The position numbers and the translations under genes were made by a program. A DNA stretch of 64,000 bases from Brumicola pallidula DSM 14239 = ACAM 615 (lineage in GTDB: Bacteria; Pseudomonadota; Gammaproteobacteria; Enterobacterales; Alteromonadaceae), in assembly GCF_000428905.1 (NCBI RefSeq), contig NZ_KE386817.1:109284-173283 (forward strand), written 5' to 3'. The notes under the pieces were generated by a model. The model ran no database searches and had not been told where the DNA came from. It was given only the letters and a program-made list of their open reading frames with translations. Below, one piece after another: positions 29,082 to 37,855 of this stretch (its first letter is position 1; each line of letters begins with the position of its first letter).

Positions 29082-29702
29082 AATAAACTGTTTTATAGAG
29101 CGAATATGCTCTGTCATCGCATTCTCACTGGTTATTTCTTTCGCCAATTCACTGCCAACGCCAACACCTTGTATTCCAGAACTCAACCAAGCGCTGGCAT
29201 TGTTTGAACTTATACCACCCACAGCGAACATTGGTGTGTCTGCAAAAGGACCTTTTAGCGCTTGATAATAGTCGATAGACAATGCGTTTGCCGGAAACAA
29301 CTTAACGATGTCGGCGCCATAGGCAATGGCATTTGCAATTTCGGTTGGGGTCGTGGCACCCATTAATACCGGGATATTATTGTCATGAGCTATTTCAACC
29401 ACGTCGGCGTTGACGTTAGGTGTAACTAAAAACTGAGCACCAGCTGCAATAGCTTGCTTGGCTAACTCCCTATTCAAAATAGTCCCAGCCCCGACTAAAA
29501 CAGCTGGAAACTGTTGCCTTGCCAATTCGATATGCAAGCAAAAATCGGGTGTGTTAGAGGTTATCTCCAATGCATTAACACCGCCTTGCACAAGACAGCT
29601 AAGCGTCGCCTGCACCGAAGAAGAATTATTCAGACGAATAATGGCAATAAGCTTATGTGAAATAATTTGTTGTGCAATCTTGTTGCGAGCCGATGGCATC
29701 AA
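29064..29702 (-). CDS. eda: KDPG / KHG aldolase
   Basis: Bifunctional 2-dehydro-3-deoxy-phosphogluconate and 4-hydroxy-2-oxoglutarate aldolase, last step of the Entner-Doudoroff path. The 212-residue class I aldolase has Glu46 (ALEITSNT) and the Schiff-base Lys134 (DIVKLFPAN). It stands alone, without edd beside it. The C-terminal residues come from a copy of a tandem repeat. Confidence 0.93.
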   Translation of the reverse strand: MMPSARNKIAQQIISHKLIAIIRLNNSSSVQATLSCLVQGGVNALEITSNTPDFCLHIELARQQFPAVLVGAGTILNRELAKQAIAAGAQFLVTPNVNADVVEIAHDNNIPVLMGATTPTEIANAIAYGADIVKLFPANALSIDYYQALKGPFADTPMFAVGGISSNNASAWLSSGIQGVGVGSELAKEITSENAMTEHIRSIKQFIESVYE

Positions 29703-29780
29703 TTCATTCCTAGAGTTTATTAATTAAAAATAAGACTACATCAATCTATTTGGCCACTGTTAAGCGACACGAGGTCAATA

Positions 29781-30884
29781 CTAAGTCTGTTTATCAATGC
29801 TTTTTACCTCTTTTGATTCTTCATCAATCGCTTTTGTCGCCATCGCTTTTGTAGCATTAGTTTGTGTTTCGTCACTGGATAGCAATATAGCTAACCACCT
29901 ACTCTCCTCTCTTGATTCAAGAGCGATTTTTACTACCATGGTTAATGGCACAGAAAGTAACATACCAACGCTTCCCAATAACCAACCCCAGAATATCAAG
30001 GATAAAAACACCACTAAGGTAGAGAGGCCAAGACCACGTCCCATAAAACGCGGTTCAATGACGTTACCCATAATCATATTTACCACCACAAAGCCTAATC
30101 CTGTCAGGCCTGCTTTGTAAAAACCGAATTCGACAAACGCCATTAATACCGCAGGCACAGCGGCGATGATTGAACCAATGTTAGGAATAAAATTAAACAT
30201 GAAGGCGAGCACTGACCACAGTAAAAAGTGATCAATCCCAAGAAAATACAACCAACTACCAATGCTGATACCGGTACCCAAACTGACTAACATTTTAATA
30301 CCTAGGTAGCTATTAACCGATTGTAGAAATCGGTCTATATGTGTCATTTTCATTTCAGGGTCTGACAATGCGATGTGAAGGCGTTTTGGCATGCTTTCAG
30401 CTTCAAATAGCATAAAAATAACCGTTAATAATATAAGCACTAAATTAGATAATACGCTGCCCATGCCACTTAAAAAACCAGTGGCGACTGACATTGCGGC
30501 ACCTGGATCGAGATAAGTCAAAAACAAATTTTTATCGATATTGATGTTTAATACGTTGAGTTTATTTACTATCCACGCAAATTCACCCGTCAACTGTTCT
30601 CGATAAACAGGCATGTTTTGCTGAAATTCGCTCAATGATTGTGTAATTAAGCCAGCTAACATAAAACCAATCACCAGTATTATCAGTATAACTAAGGTAA
30701 CGGATACCCAACGAGGGACTCTGTATCGGCTGGCCCAATTAATCAGCGGGCTACAGGCTATAGCGATGAAAGCTGACAAAAGAAATGGCACCATAATGAC
30801 GCTTGCTGCTTTAATACCAGCAAGAACAATAATGATGCAAGCCATGACAATCATAGCTTTTGCGATGGGTGATTTAATATCCAT
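29781..30884 (-). CDS. AI-2E family transporter (PerM/YdiK-type permease)
   Basis: Multi-pass membrane protein of 367 residues. An N-terminal group of helices (residues 8-80), a helical extramembrane part (about 85-145) and a C-terminal group with MFNFIPNIGSIIAAVPA match the AI-2E exporter superfamily. Members export or import small molecules or Na+; the substrate cannot be predicted. The C-terminal tail is charged and Thr/Ala-rich. Confidence 0.92.
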   Translation of the reverse strand: MDIKSPIAKAMIVMACIIIVLAGIKAASVIMVPFLLSAFIAIACSPLINWASRYRVPRWVSVTLVILIILVIGFMLAGLITQSLSEFQQNMPVYREQLTGEFAWIVNKLNVLNINIDKNLFLTYLDPGAAMSVATGFLSGMGSVLSNLVLILLTVIFMLFEAESMPKRLHIALSDPEMKMTHIDRFLQSVNSYLGIKMLVSLGTGISIGSWLYFLGIDHFLLWSVLAFMFNFIPNIGSIIAAVPAVLMAFVEFGFYKAGLTGLGFVVVNMIMGNVIEPRFMGRGLGLSTLVVFLSLIFWGWLLGSVGMLLSVPLTMVVKIALESREESRWLAILLSSDETQTNATKAMATKAIDEESKEVKSIDKQT

Positions 30885-31088
30885 GTAGCCTCTTTTGCGA
30901 AAATAATAAATGCCAGTGATACAAATTTGTCTACAGTTAACTCAGTTGCTTGTTAATATGAGTGAGCATTCTTAGCTAGATAGGTATCGTTGATGATTTA
31001 GTTTATATACACGGTTAGTATGACAAATTTTAAAAGTAATCACATAGAAAGTTTAAGATGATTAAGAACAAAGGGAAAAATTGAATAA

Positions 31089-31454
31089 ATGAATTTAAAT
31101 CAAGCAACAATAAGAATTAAAAATTTACGACTTCGTACCTATATTGGCATTAACGATGATGAAATTAAAAATCAACAAGACGTGGTCATTAACGTCAAAA
31201 TTCATTACGACGCTAAAAAAGCAACAGATTCAGATTTAATGGATCATGCCTTAAATTATAAAACAATTACCAAAGCGATTATTAGACTCGTAGAGGATAA
31301 TCGTTTTTATTTGCTGGAAAAATTAACCCACGACATATTAAACATTGCAGCAGAACATCCCTGGGTCACTTTTGCAGAAGCGGAAGTTGATAAACCGCAT
31401 GCGCTTCGTTTCTCCGATTCAGTTTCACTATCTCTATCTTGTACTAAGGAATAA
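31089..31454 (+). CDS. folX: Dihydroneopterin triphosphate 2'-epimerase
   Basis: Converts 7,8-dihydroneopterin triphosphate to the monapterin form. The 121-residue protein is closely like E. coli Fol[67 protein letters not shown]. It is 5 nt upstream of yfcH, the E. coli order. Confidence 0.95.
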   Translation: MNLNQATIRIKNLRLRTYIGINDDEIKNQQDVVINVKIHYDAKKATDSDLMDHALNYKTITKAIIRLVEDNRFYLLEKLTHDILNIAAEHPWVTFAEAEVDKPHALRFSDSVSLSLSCTKE

Positions 31455-31459
31455 ATACC

Positions 31460-32350
31460 ATGTCAAAGCATATATTAATTACCGGAGGCACTGGTTTAAT
31501 TGGTCGCACACTAATCACTGCGCTAGAAAAAAAATATGCGATGACGGTGGTAACGCGAGATCCAAGTAGAGCAACGCGCTTGCTTGGCGAACAAATAAAT
31601 TGCATTACTAGTGAGGAATTAACCTCAGTAGACAAGTTTGACGCTATTATCAATTTGGCCGGCGAACCGATTGCAGACAAACGTTGGTCTGACGCTCAAA
31701 AAGAACGAATTTGTAATAGCCGTTGGAAAATAACCCAACAACTAGTCGACTTAATTAATACATCAAGTAATGCGCCAAGTGTATTTATCAGTGGTTCAGC
31801 AATTGGAGTTTATGGACGTCAAGGTGACACTGTAGTGACCGAAGACTTCACCGATTTTCATGATGAATTCAGTCGAGCCGTATGCCAGAAGTGGGAAAAT
31901 ATAGCGCTGCAAGCCAACACCCGAGTTTGTATAATGCGAACGGGTGTCGTGTTATCAGATGGAGGCGGTGCATTATCCAAGATGCTGATGCCATTTCGCT
32001 TAGGTTTAGGCGGCCCTATAAGCTCTGGTAAGCAGTTTATGGCATGGATACATATGCAGGATATGATCGATGCTATTCAACACTTGCTAAGCAATGAAGA
32101 CGCGCATGGTGTTTATAACTTTACCTCCCCTAACCCTAATACCAATTCTTTTTTCTCTATAGCCCTTGCCAAACGACTAGAACGCCCTTGTATTTTTAGA
32201 GTACCTGCATTTGTAATAAAAGCACTAATGGGTGAATCATCAGATCTTGTACTATATGGTCAAAAAGTGATTCCAAAAAGGTTACTTGGTGAAGGGTTTA
32301 CGTTTACATTTCCTACATTGAAAGAAGCGTTAGCTGATTTAGATTTATAG
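31460..32350 (+). CDS. yfcH: TIGR01777-family NAD-dependent epimerase (YfcH)
   Basis: A 296-residue extended short-chain dehydrogenase. It has the nucleotide-binding GGTGLIGRTLI, the family signature NLAGEPIADKRW, FISGSAIGVYG and the C-terminal DUF1731-type segment (GEGFTFTFPTLKEALADL). Its substrate is unknown. It is translationally close to folX (5 nt). Confidence 0.94.
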   Translation: MSKHILITGGTGLIGRTLITALEKKYAMTVVTRDPSRATRLLGEQINCITSEELTSVDKFDAIINLAGEPIADKRWSDAQKERICNSRWKITQQLVDLINTSSNAPSVFISGSAIGVYGRQGDTVVTEDFTDFHDEFSRAVCQKWENIALQANTRVCIMRTGVVLSDGGGALSKMLMPFRLGLGGPISSGKQFMAWIHMQDMIDAIQHLLSNEDAHGVYNFTSPNPNTNSFFSIALAKRLERPCIFRVPAFVIKALMGESSDLVLYGQKVIPKRLLGEGFTFTFPTLKEALADLDL

Positions 32351-32401
32351 CATGCTATTGTCTGACTATTTTAATGATGGTGATAGTGATCGTAGCCGTC
32401 A

Positions 32402-33985
32402 TTAATAATTTTTAATAAGCTTGCTACCTTGTTTGACCTTGTACATTGATTTATCTGCTGATTTTAACATTTTCGCAACCGAATCAGGCGCTGATTCGAA
32501 AATAACGTGTCCGACGCTTGCACTTACTTTGATATTATCTAATCCATCAATTCGAATAGATAAATCTCGAAGCGTTTGATCTATTCTTAATGCAAATTGG
32601 TTTGCTTCATATGTGTTGTCAAAATGCCCTAAAGCAACAAATTCGTCGCCGCCAACTCGACCAACAAGGTCCTTGGTACGTATTTGATTTTGAATGATTT
32701 TAGCAATTATCTGCAGTACCTGATCGCCACAATCATGTCCGTGGGTATCATTGATCACTTTGAAATCGTTAATATCAATGTAAAGTAAACTAAGCACGCC
32801 TTGATTTTGCTCTTGGTACTGCAATAATTCGTCTGCTTTATTTCCCCAACCACGTCTATTTAATACATTGCACAGCACATCAGTATTTGCATCAATTTGT
32901 GCTTTTATTTTATCTAACTTAAGATCTTTAATTCGCGACGATACCACTACCGCCAGCATAAATGCTTCGACAGCAAAGGCTATTATCAGGGCATAACGGT
33001 TTAAGAAAGGGTTCACATCGGTTAAAACCAAACGAAAGATCATGGCTATTACCATCAGTAGCAAGCTGAATAATACTAACCACGCCATTCTTACACCTCT
33101 ATAAGATTGCGTAATAAGTAAATAAAGTAGGATCAACATAATAATAAGGGTTAGATTCGACATCACTTTACCCAGCCAAAACGAGACCATATTATGCTCA
33201 AGAAATGACATCGCAATAGAGGCTAGAAGTACTATTGTTGCATTTCCATGTAGCCCATATCGGCTTACTTTAGGCCAAGCTAAATGTAAGTCAGTGAGTC
33301 GCACGATGAATATAGTCGCAGTGAAAACAGTGAGACCGGCAAAAATCAGGAAGAATTGATGACTCAGGACAAAAGCATGCTCAGGCACGAATAGATTAAG
33401 TTGACCTTCCTGCAATAGAAAAAATATTGCTGCGCAAAAGACATATAGACTGTAAAGTTCAAAGCGCTTATCGCTTAAAATTCTGCCCATAAAAAACACG
33501 TACAAAATTAAGGTTAAGCATAATCCGTAAAAGGCACCCATCGTAATGTTATTAATAAGGCTTTGGTTTACATAGCTAGCAAAATCTTGCCATACAAATT
33601 GTTGTAGATATTCATGGTGACTGACAATTGTAAAGTCTGCTGAAAATTCTCCAATCGGCAACACAAAAGAAGGTTTATTTGCTCTAATCTGACTGATTGA
33701 ACCGCCTTGATCACCCAACGTAAAATTAACGATTTCATCCCGATTAAAGCTAAACACTGCTTGCTGACTCAAGGAACAGGTTAAACGTATAACACTTTTT
33801 CCTAAGGGCATTCGAATACGGGTCTTTTCGGATTGTTGTGGCGATACTTCTGTCACAATCTGTTGGTCTACCAAGAGTATCATTTGGCAACTATTATCTT
33901 GAGTTCGGGTTGCTTGTGCGCTGCTGCTGAAGGAGAAAAGAAGGATAATCGAAAAGAATAGACAAAAAGAAGAAAAATATTTCAT
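32402..33985 (-). CDS. 7TMR-DISM sensor diguanylate cyclase
   Basis: Membrane-bound GGDEF enzyme of 527 residues. A signal peptide (1-25), an extracytoplasmic DISMED2-like beta domain (about 30-150), seven membrane helices (about 155-355) and a C-terminal GGDEF domain are visible. The active site reads GRVGGDEFVALG, and an RTKD inhibitory I-site lies five residues before it, so it is probably an active, feedback-controlled cyclase. It converges on yfcH with a 51-nt gap. The extracellular signal is unknown. Confidence 0.94.
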   Translation of the reverse strand: MKYFSSFCLFFSIILLFSFSSSAQATRTQDNSCQMILLVDQQIVTEVSPQQSEKTRIRMPLGKSVIRLTCSLSQQAVFSFNRDEIVNFTLGDQGGSISQIRANKPSFVLPIGEFSADFTIVSHHEYLQQFVWQDFASYVNQSLINNITMGAFYGLCLTLILYVFFMGRILSDKRFELYSLYVFCAAIFFLLQEGQLNLFVPEHAFVLSHQFFLIFAGLTVFTATIFIVRLTDLHLAWPKVSRYGLHGNATIVLLASIAMSFLEHNMVSFWLGKVMSNLTLIIMLILLYLLITQSYRGVRMAWLVLFSLLLMVIAMIFRLVLTDVNPFLNRYALIIAFAVEAFMLAVVVSSRIKDLKLDKIKAQIDANTDVLCNVLNRRGWGNKADELLQYQEQNQGVLSLLYIDINDFKVINDTHGHDCGDQVLQIIAKIIQNQIRTKDLVGRVGGDEFVALGHFDNTYEANQFALRIDQTLRDLSIRIDGLDNIKVSASVGHVIFESAPDSVAKMLKSADKSMYKVKQGSKLIKNY

Positions 33986-34102
33986 TTATTAATAACCGGA
34001 TTTATAAAAGTGGTATGTATAAAAAATATCTAGCGCCTAAAACGCAAAAACAAACTGCAAACATTCAGGGTTTACAGCGACAAGAAAATGTAAGCAACAG
34101 TA

Positions 34103-34387
34103 TTATTTAATCAGCGTTAGAGTCGGTACTTGAATAACGGAAATTGCATTGGCGCGATCAATTATTTTGATCAATGCAGTTTGGATAGTTTCATTTTCTC
34201 TTGCATCAGATTGACTTGCAAAGCGCTCCTCCTGAACTTCACTACCCTCCTCCAAAGTAAATTGAACCACGACTACTGTTGCGCAACTGGCGTCTGTACC
34301 AAAATATTCTATCGAAATTTGAGGATAACCTTTAAAGCCTTTCTTCACTTGTTTTGCAATTCGCTTTTTAGCTTTATCTACGTGCAT
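34103..34387 (-). CDS. Conserved small protein of unknown function
   Basis: A 94-residue soluble protein without signal or membrane segment. It is Lys-rich at the start (DKAKKRIAKQVKKGFKGYP), then beta-rich (ISIEYFG, TVVVVQFTLEEGSEVQEERF) and ends in a helix plus strand. I do not recognise the family with certainty; an entry as hypothetical is honest. Real gene status is supported by normal codon use and amino-acid composition. Two ATATCGAT copies lie just upstream of its start. Confidence 0.7.
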   Translation of the reverse strand: MHVDKAKKRIAKQVKKGFKGYPQISIEYFGTDASCATVVVVQFTLEEGSEVQEERFASQSDARENETIQTALIKIIDRANAISVIQVPTLTLIK

Positions 34388-34424
34388 AGTAAATCCTAGT
34401 CTATGTTTTCATTTTGTTGTTTTA

Positions 34425-34446
34425 ATATCGATGTCTCTATATCGAT
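34425..34446. promoter_or_regulatory. Two ATATCGAT copies upstream of the 94-aa gene, possible operator
   Basis: ATATCGAT occurs at 34425-34432 and 34439-34446, a 14-bp period, 40-60 nt before the 94-aa gene start. Each copy contains the palindrome ATCGAT. The rest of the 401-nt gap 34388-34788 is AT-rich; I see no gene, strong hairpin or convincing promoter there. Confidence 0.35.
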
Positions 34447-34788
34447 ACGATAATAAAGAATAGCACACTAAAGATCCGCATAATCATGCTAATTTAGCGG
34501 TTTCATTAGCGTATTTCTTACTAATCTGACTAATAACTAATTCCATGTAGAGAGCCTTTTTATTTGTTTGCTAATTAGTCACTGGCTGTTAGTGTCTAAA
34601 AATCTATAGTTAGCATGTGTAAACTATGTCAAATAGGACTCTGGACTAGGTGATTATTGATTTGTTACACTAACTAATCAATAAACCATGATAGCTTAAT
34701 TAGCCCTAATTTTGTGTCCAACATAATATATACTTAGCGTGTAAAATACGAGGCAAAACAGCAATCTATTACAAAAAAGGAAGCACCA

Positions 34789-35400
34789 TTGAATATACAA
34801 TTAAACGACATGCCGAGCACCGCCATTTATCATTTAATGACCCAAACTGTCATACCGCGTCCAATAGCTTGGGTGTTATCCAAAAATAGCGATGACTCCC
34901 TTAACCTTGCTCCCTTCTCTTATTTTAATGCCGTGTGTAGCGATCCGCCTTTATGTATGCTTTCAATGGGCAAAAAGCCAAATGGGACGACTAAGGATAC
35001 TGTTGCTAACTTAATTGATGAGGCTTATTGCGTTGTTCATATTGCCCACGCACAACAAGCTGATATCGTCACTGCCACTGCCGCTAGTTTGAACTATGGT
35101 GAAAGTGAAATTAAAGACAATCAAATCAAATTGATTGACCATGCCGATTGGCCTTTGCAGCGCATTGAAGATTGCCCTATTGCGTATTTATGCAAAGTGC
35201 ATAGCACTCAACAAATTGGTAACGCGCCACAACAAATTATTTTTGTAGAGGCTATTGAATTATACGTAGACGATGATGCCGTTAATCAAAGCAATAATCG
35301 TATTGAAATTGATGCACTTAAAATAAATCCATTGGCAAGGCTGGGAGCGAGTCAATACGCAAACTTAGGTGGGGTTTTTACAAAGGCTCGACCCGCTTAG
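34789..35400 (+). CDS. Flavin reductase-like domain protein (FMN-binding split barrel)
   Basis: A 203-residue flavoprotein of the flavin-reductase-like / flavoredoxin group. It opens TAIYHLMTQTVIPRPIAWVLS and continues NLAPFSYFNAVCSDPPLCMLSMG, the conserved flavin-binding split-barrel core. The start is TTG at 34789, set by AAGGAAG six bases upstream. It may supply reduced flavin or act as a small oxidoreductase. The convergent monooxygenase is encoded next door but is not proven to be a partner. Confidence 0.88.
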   Translation: MNIQLNDMPSTAIYHLMTQTVIPRPIAWVLSKNSDDSLNLAPFSYFNAVCSDPPLCMLSMGKKPNGTTKDTVANLIDEAYCVVHIAHAQQADIVTATAASLNYGESEIKDNQIKLIDHADWPLQRIEDCPIAYLCKVHSTQQIGNAPQQIIFVEAIELYVDDDAVNQSNNRIEIDALKINPLARLGASQYANLGGVFTKARPA

Positions 35401-35435
35401 AAAATGTCATGATTTAAACCTAGATAACCGGCATA

Positions 35436-36944
35436 TTATTGTCTTAGCGGTGTTTCTTGATCTATCAGCGGACCTGCATTAGTGCTTGAATAGGTTTCAG
35501 TAAATGTCAAAACACCGTCATTCACAGGCTCTTTTAGCAACACGTTTTTTTCAAATCGATAGTCTTGCGTTATACGCCATGGCATTGTTGTGCTTTGGCG
35601 AGGTAATATGTTGCTAGCCCGTTTCACATAACCCGAAGAAAAATCGAACAGCGCCTCTTCTTCAAGGGCGTCTGGATCATCTAACCGAGGATTGGCAATA
35701 GTTAGATTGTGCTGCTGCATATACTTAAGCAACCGGCACACATAATGAGACACAATGTCTGCTTTTAATGTCCAAGATGCATTCAAGTAACCAAATACAA
35801 TGGCCATGTTTGGTATATTTGAGAACATACAGCCTTTGTAATAAAAATGCTCAGCGAGGTTTATTTTGGCGCCGTCGACGGTGAAGACTACCTTCCCTGC
35901 CATAGCAAGTTTTAACCCCGTTGCGGTGATAATAATATCTGCGTCTAGGTGTTTACCTGAATTCAGTTGAATACCGGTTTTCGTAAAATACTTAATCTGA
36001 TCGGTTTCAATACTCGCCTTACCTTCGCGCATTGCGGTGAACATGTCTCCGTCAGGCACTAAACAAAGTCGTTGTTCCCAAGGATTATAAGGCGGGGTGA
36101 AGTCAGTAGAATTAGGCTCATGTCCTAATGCTTTACGCACGTCTTTCATCAATAATTTGATTACTCGTTCGGGCTTACTACGTGCATATTTATACAATAT
36201 GCTTTGCAACCACACATTGCGTTTACGGATAATATTATAAGCCCATTTACTAGGCATAATCTTCCCTAAACCATTTGCAATACGATCCTCCGAGGGACGC
36301 ACTGCATACCAAGTAGGCGTTCGCTGCAACATTGTGACATGCTCGGCGGTTTTTGCCATGGCGGGCAAAAGCGTTACTGCAGTTGCGCCAGAGCCTATTA
36401 CCACTACTTTTTTGTTAGCATAATCTAAACCTTGAGGCCAAAATTGGGGATGAATAATTTGACCTGAAAACTCTCCACGCCCATCAAATGAAGCATCGTG
36501 GCCTTGCTCATAGTCGTAATATCCAGTTCCCATAAACAAAAAACGTCCGCATTTTTTATGCTGTTCACCAAATTTATCTGCCATTGTCAGAGTCCAAAGA
36601 GCCTCTTCGCTTGACCAACTAGCGGAAACAATTGTTTGGCTAAACGCAATATTCTTGTGCAGCTTATACTTTTCAACAATGCTCGTGATATATGCAAGAA
36701 TAGATGGACCATCAGCGATGGCTTTTTTATGTGTCCAAGGTTCAAAATCAAAACCGAGCGTATGCATGTCGCTGTCAGAGCGCACACCAGGGTAATTAAA
36801 TAGACTCCAAGTTCCGCCGATATCGTCGCGCTGCTCAAACATGGTAAAGGTAAGCGCAGGGCATTGGCGTTTGAGATGTACGCCCATTCCAATTCCGGAA
36901 ATACCAGCTCCAGCGATCAGCACATCCACTATCTGTTCAGTCAT
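35436..36944 (-). CDS. Flavin-containing Baeyer-Villiger-type monooxygenase
   Basis: FAD- and NADPH-dependent oxygenase of 502 residues. It has two Rossmann motifs (IAGAGISGIGMG near residue 10, VVVIGSGATAVTLLPA near residue 180) and, before the second, FSGQIIHPQFWP, a clear match to the Baeyer-Villiger fingerprint FxGxxxHxxxW(P). Such enzymes insert oxygen beside ketones; the substrate is unknown. It is transcribed alone. Two dyads and a small winged-helix gene lie upstream. Confidence 0.92.
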   Translation of the reverse strand: MTEQIVDVLIAGAGISGIGMGVHLKRQCPALTFTMFEQRDDIGGTWSLFNYPGVRSDSDMHTLGFDFEPWTHKKAIADGPSILAYITSIVEKYKLHKNIAFSQTIVSASWSSEEALWTLTMADKFGEQHKKCGRFLFMGTGYYDYEQGHDASFDGRGEFSGQIIHPQFWPQGLDYANKKVVVIGSGATAVTLLPAMAKTAEHVTMLQRTPTWYAVRPSEDRIANGLGKIMPSKWAYNIIRKRNVWLQSILYKYARSKPERVIKLLMKDVRKALGHEPNSTDFTPPYNPWEQRLCLVPDGDMFTAMREGKASIETDQIKYFTKTGIQLNSGKHLDADIIITATGLKLAMAGKVVFTVDGAKINLAEHFYYKGCMFSNIPNMAIVFGYLNASWTLKADIVSHYVCRLLKYMQQHNLTIANPRLDDPDALEEEALFDFSSGYVKRASNILPRQSTTMPWRITQDYRFEKNVLLKEPVNDGVLTFTETYSSTNAGPLIDQETPLRQ

Positions 36945-37091
36945 TCATTACTCTCCACGCCATATACACGCTATTAAAATATCTTTTTGCAATATTTTTG
37001 ATTAAATTGCAGACCATAAGCCTGCTATTTATATATGTGTTAGTAGAAGAATAAACACTAAATCTGAGCGGTGCAAATAATGAGTGTCGTA

Positions 37092-37127
37092 TGACGCCGG
37101 TTGCGTCAATATAATTCCACCATGGTG
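37092..37127. promoter_or_regulatory. Two adjacent dyads upstream of the monooxygenase
   Basis: TGACGC-N5-GCGTCA at 37092-37108 and the perfect palindrome CACCATGGTG at 37118-37127 lie about 150-180 nt upstream of the monooxygenase start. The other sequence of the gap 36945-37347 shows no gene or terminator that I can support. Operator function is only a suggestion. Confidence 0.35.
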
Positions 37128-37347
37128 AAATAATGCGGATATACTTATCGCCAATCTACGAGCAACACGGAAATGCTGTCGGAGCAATAGACACCAGGGT
37201 AAAAAAGTGCTTCATTGATAACAGATGGTCACGAGTTTGGTAGCATTTTGCATCAGATAGATAGGATACAAAAAATTGCTGTACAGGAGAACTCCAGATA
37301 CAGCCAATAACTGACAAATATCTGCAGAATTTAAAGGTTTTTTAGAG

Positions 37348-37596
37348 TCATACAAATTCGTCCAAATTGGTTCGAAGAAACCGTACTATTTTCACTCTTT
37401 TGTCGCTCTTGCTTTGGTCAAATGTGATAATTTCTAAGTCATCTAATTGATGTATTATCTTTCTCGCTGTTGGCATTGATACATAAGCGGCTAAGTATCT
37501 TTCAATATCACATATCTTGACTTCTTTCAGGGTTGCGAACTGTTTGACAACTCTAAAGTGATGAATATTCAACGCCTTCCGTATTTTTGATTTCAC
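37348..37596 (-). CDS. Small MarR-like winged-helix protein
   Basis: An 82-residue protein with a helix-turn-helix and wing: VKICDIERYLAAYVSMPTAR, then KIIHQLDDLEIITF and a wing SKSDKRVKIVRF that resembles the MarR wing. It lacks the long flanking helices that make the MarR dimer, so it is either a short DNA-binding protein or a reduced relative. It is divergent from the barrel/PBP/GGDEF/EAL operon and faces the monooxygenase, so it could control either. Assignment is by pattern only. Confidence 0.6.
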   Translation of the reverse strand: MKSKIRKALNIHHFRVVKQFATLKEVKICDIERYLAAYVSMPTARKIIHQLDDLEIITFDQSKSDKRVKIVRFLRTNLDEFV

Positions 37597-37680
37597 AAAC
37601 TACTTGCCTTTTAATTAATCCCAACGACTGTAGGCTTATTACCGAAAATATAAAACACAAATAAGTTAGGTAATAACTTT

Positions 37681-37705
37681 GGCGTTAATAAAATTCACTA
37701 ACGCC
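37681..37705. promoter_or_regulatory. Candidate operator: 7-bp inverted repeat between the wHTH gene and the barrel operon
   Basis: GGCGTTA-N11-TAACGCC is a perfect inverted repeat in the divergent gap (37597-37855). Arm centres are 18 bp apart, a spacing usual for dimeric helix-turn-helix proteins. No clear -35/-10 pair was recognised for either gene. Confidence 0.5.
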
Positions 37706-37855
37706 TCACCATTTGTTATGCATACACAGGTATCATGCCAAGTCATAAAAATGAGTATATTGCCGAGCGTATTAGGATAACATTAAGAATTGGGTAGACA
37801 CAATAAGTGAATAAATCATGGCTTGTTTTTCAAGTGTTTTAAGGCTCTATTAATT

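Noticed and set aside
37818..37853. 11-codon upstream frame ending 2 nt before the barrel gene
   Set aside because: It has an ATG and stop but a poor ribosome site and no regulatory codon pattern, so I treat it as chance.
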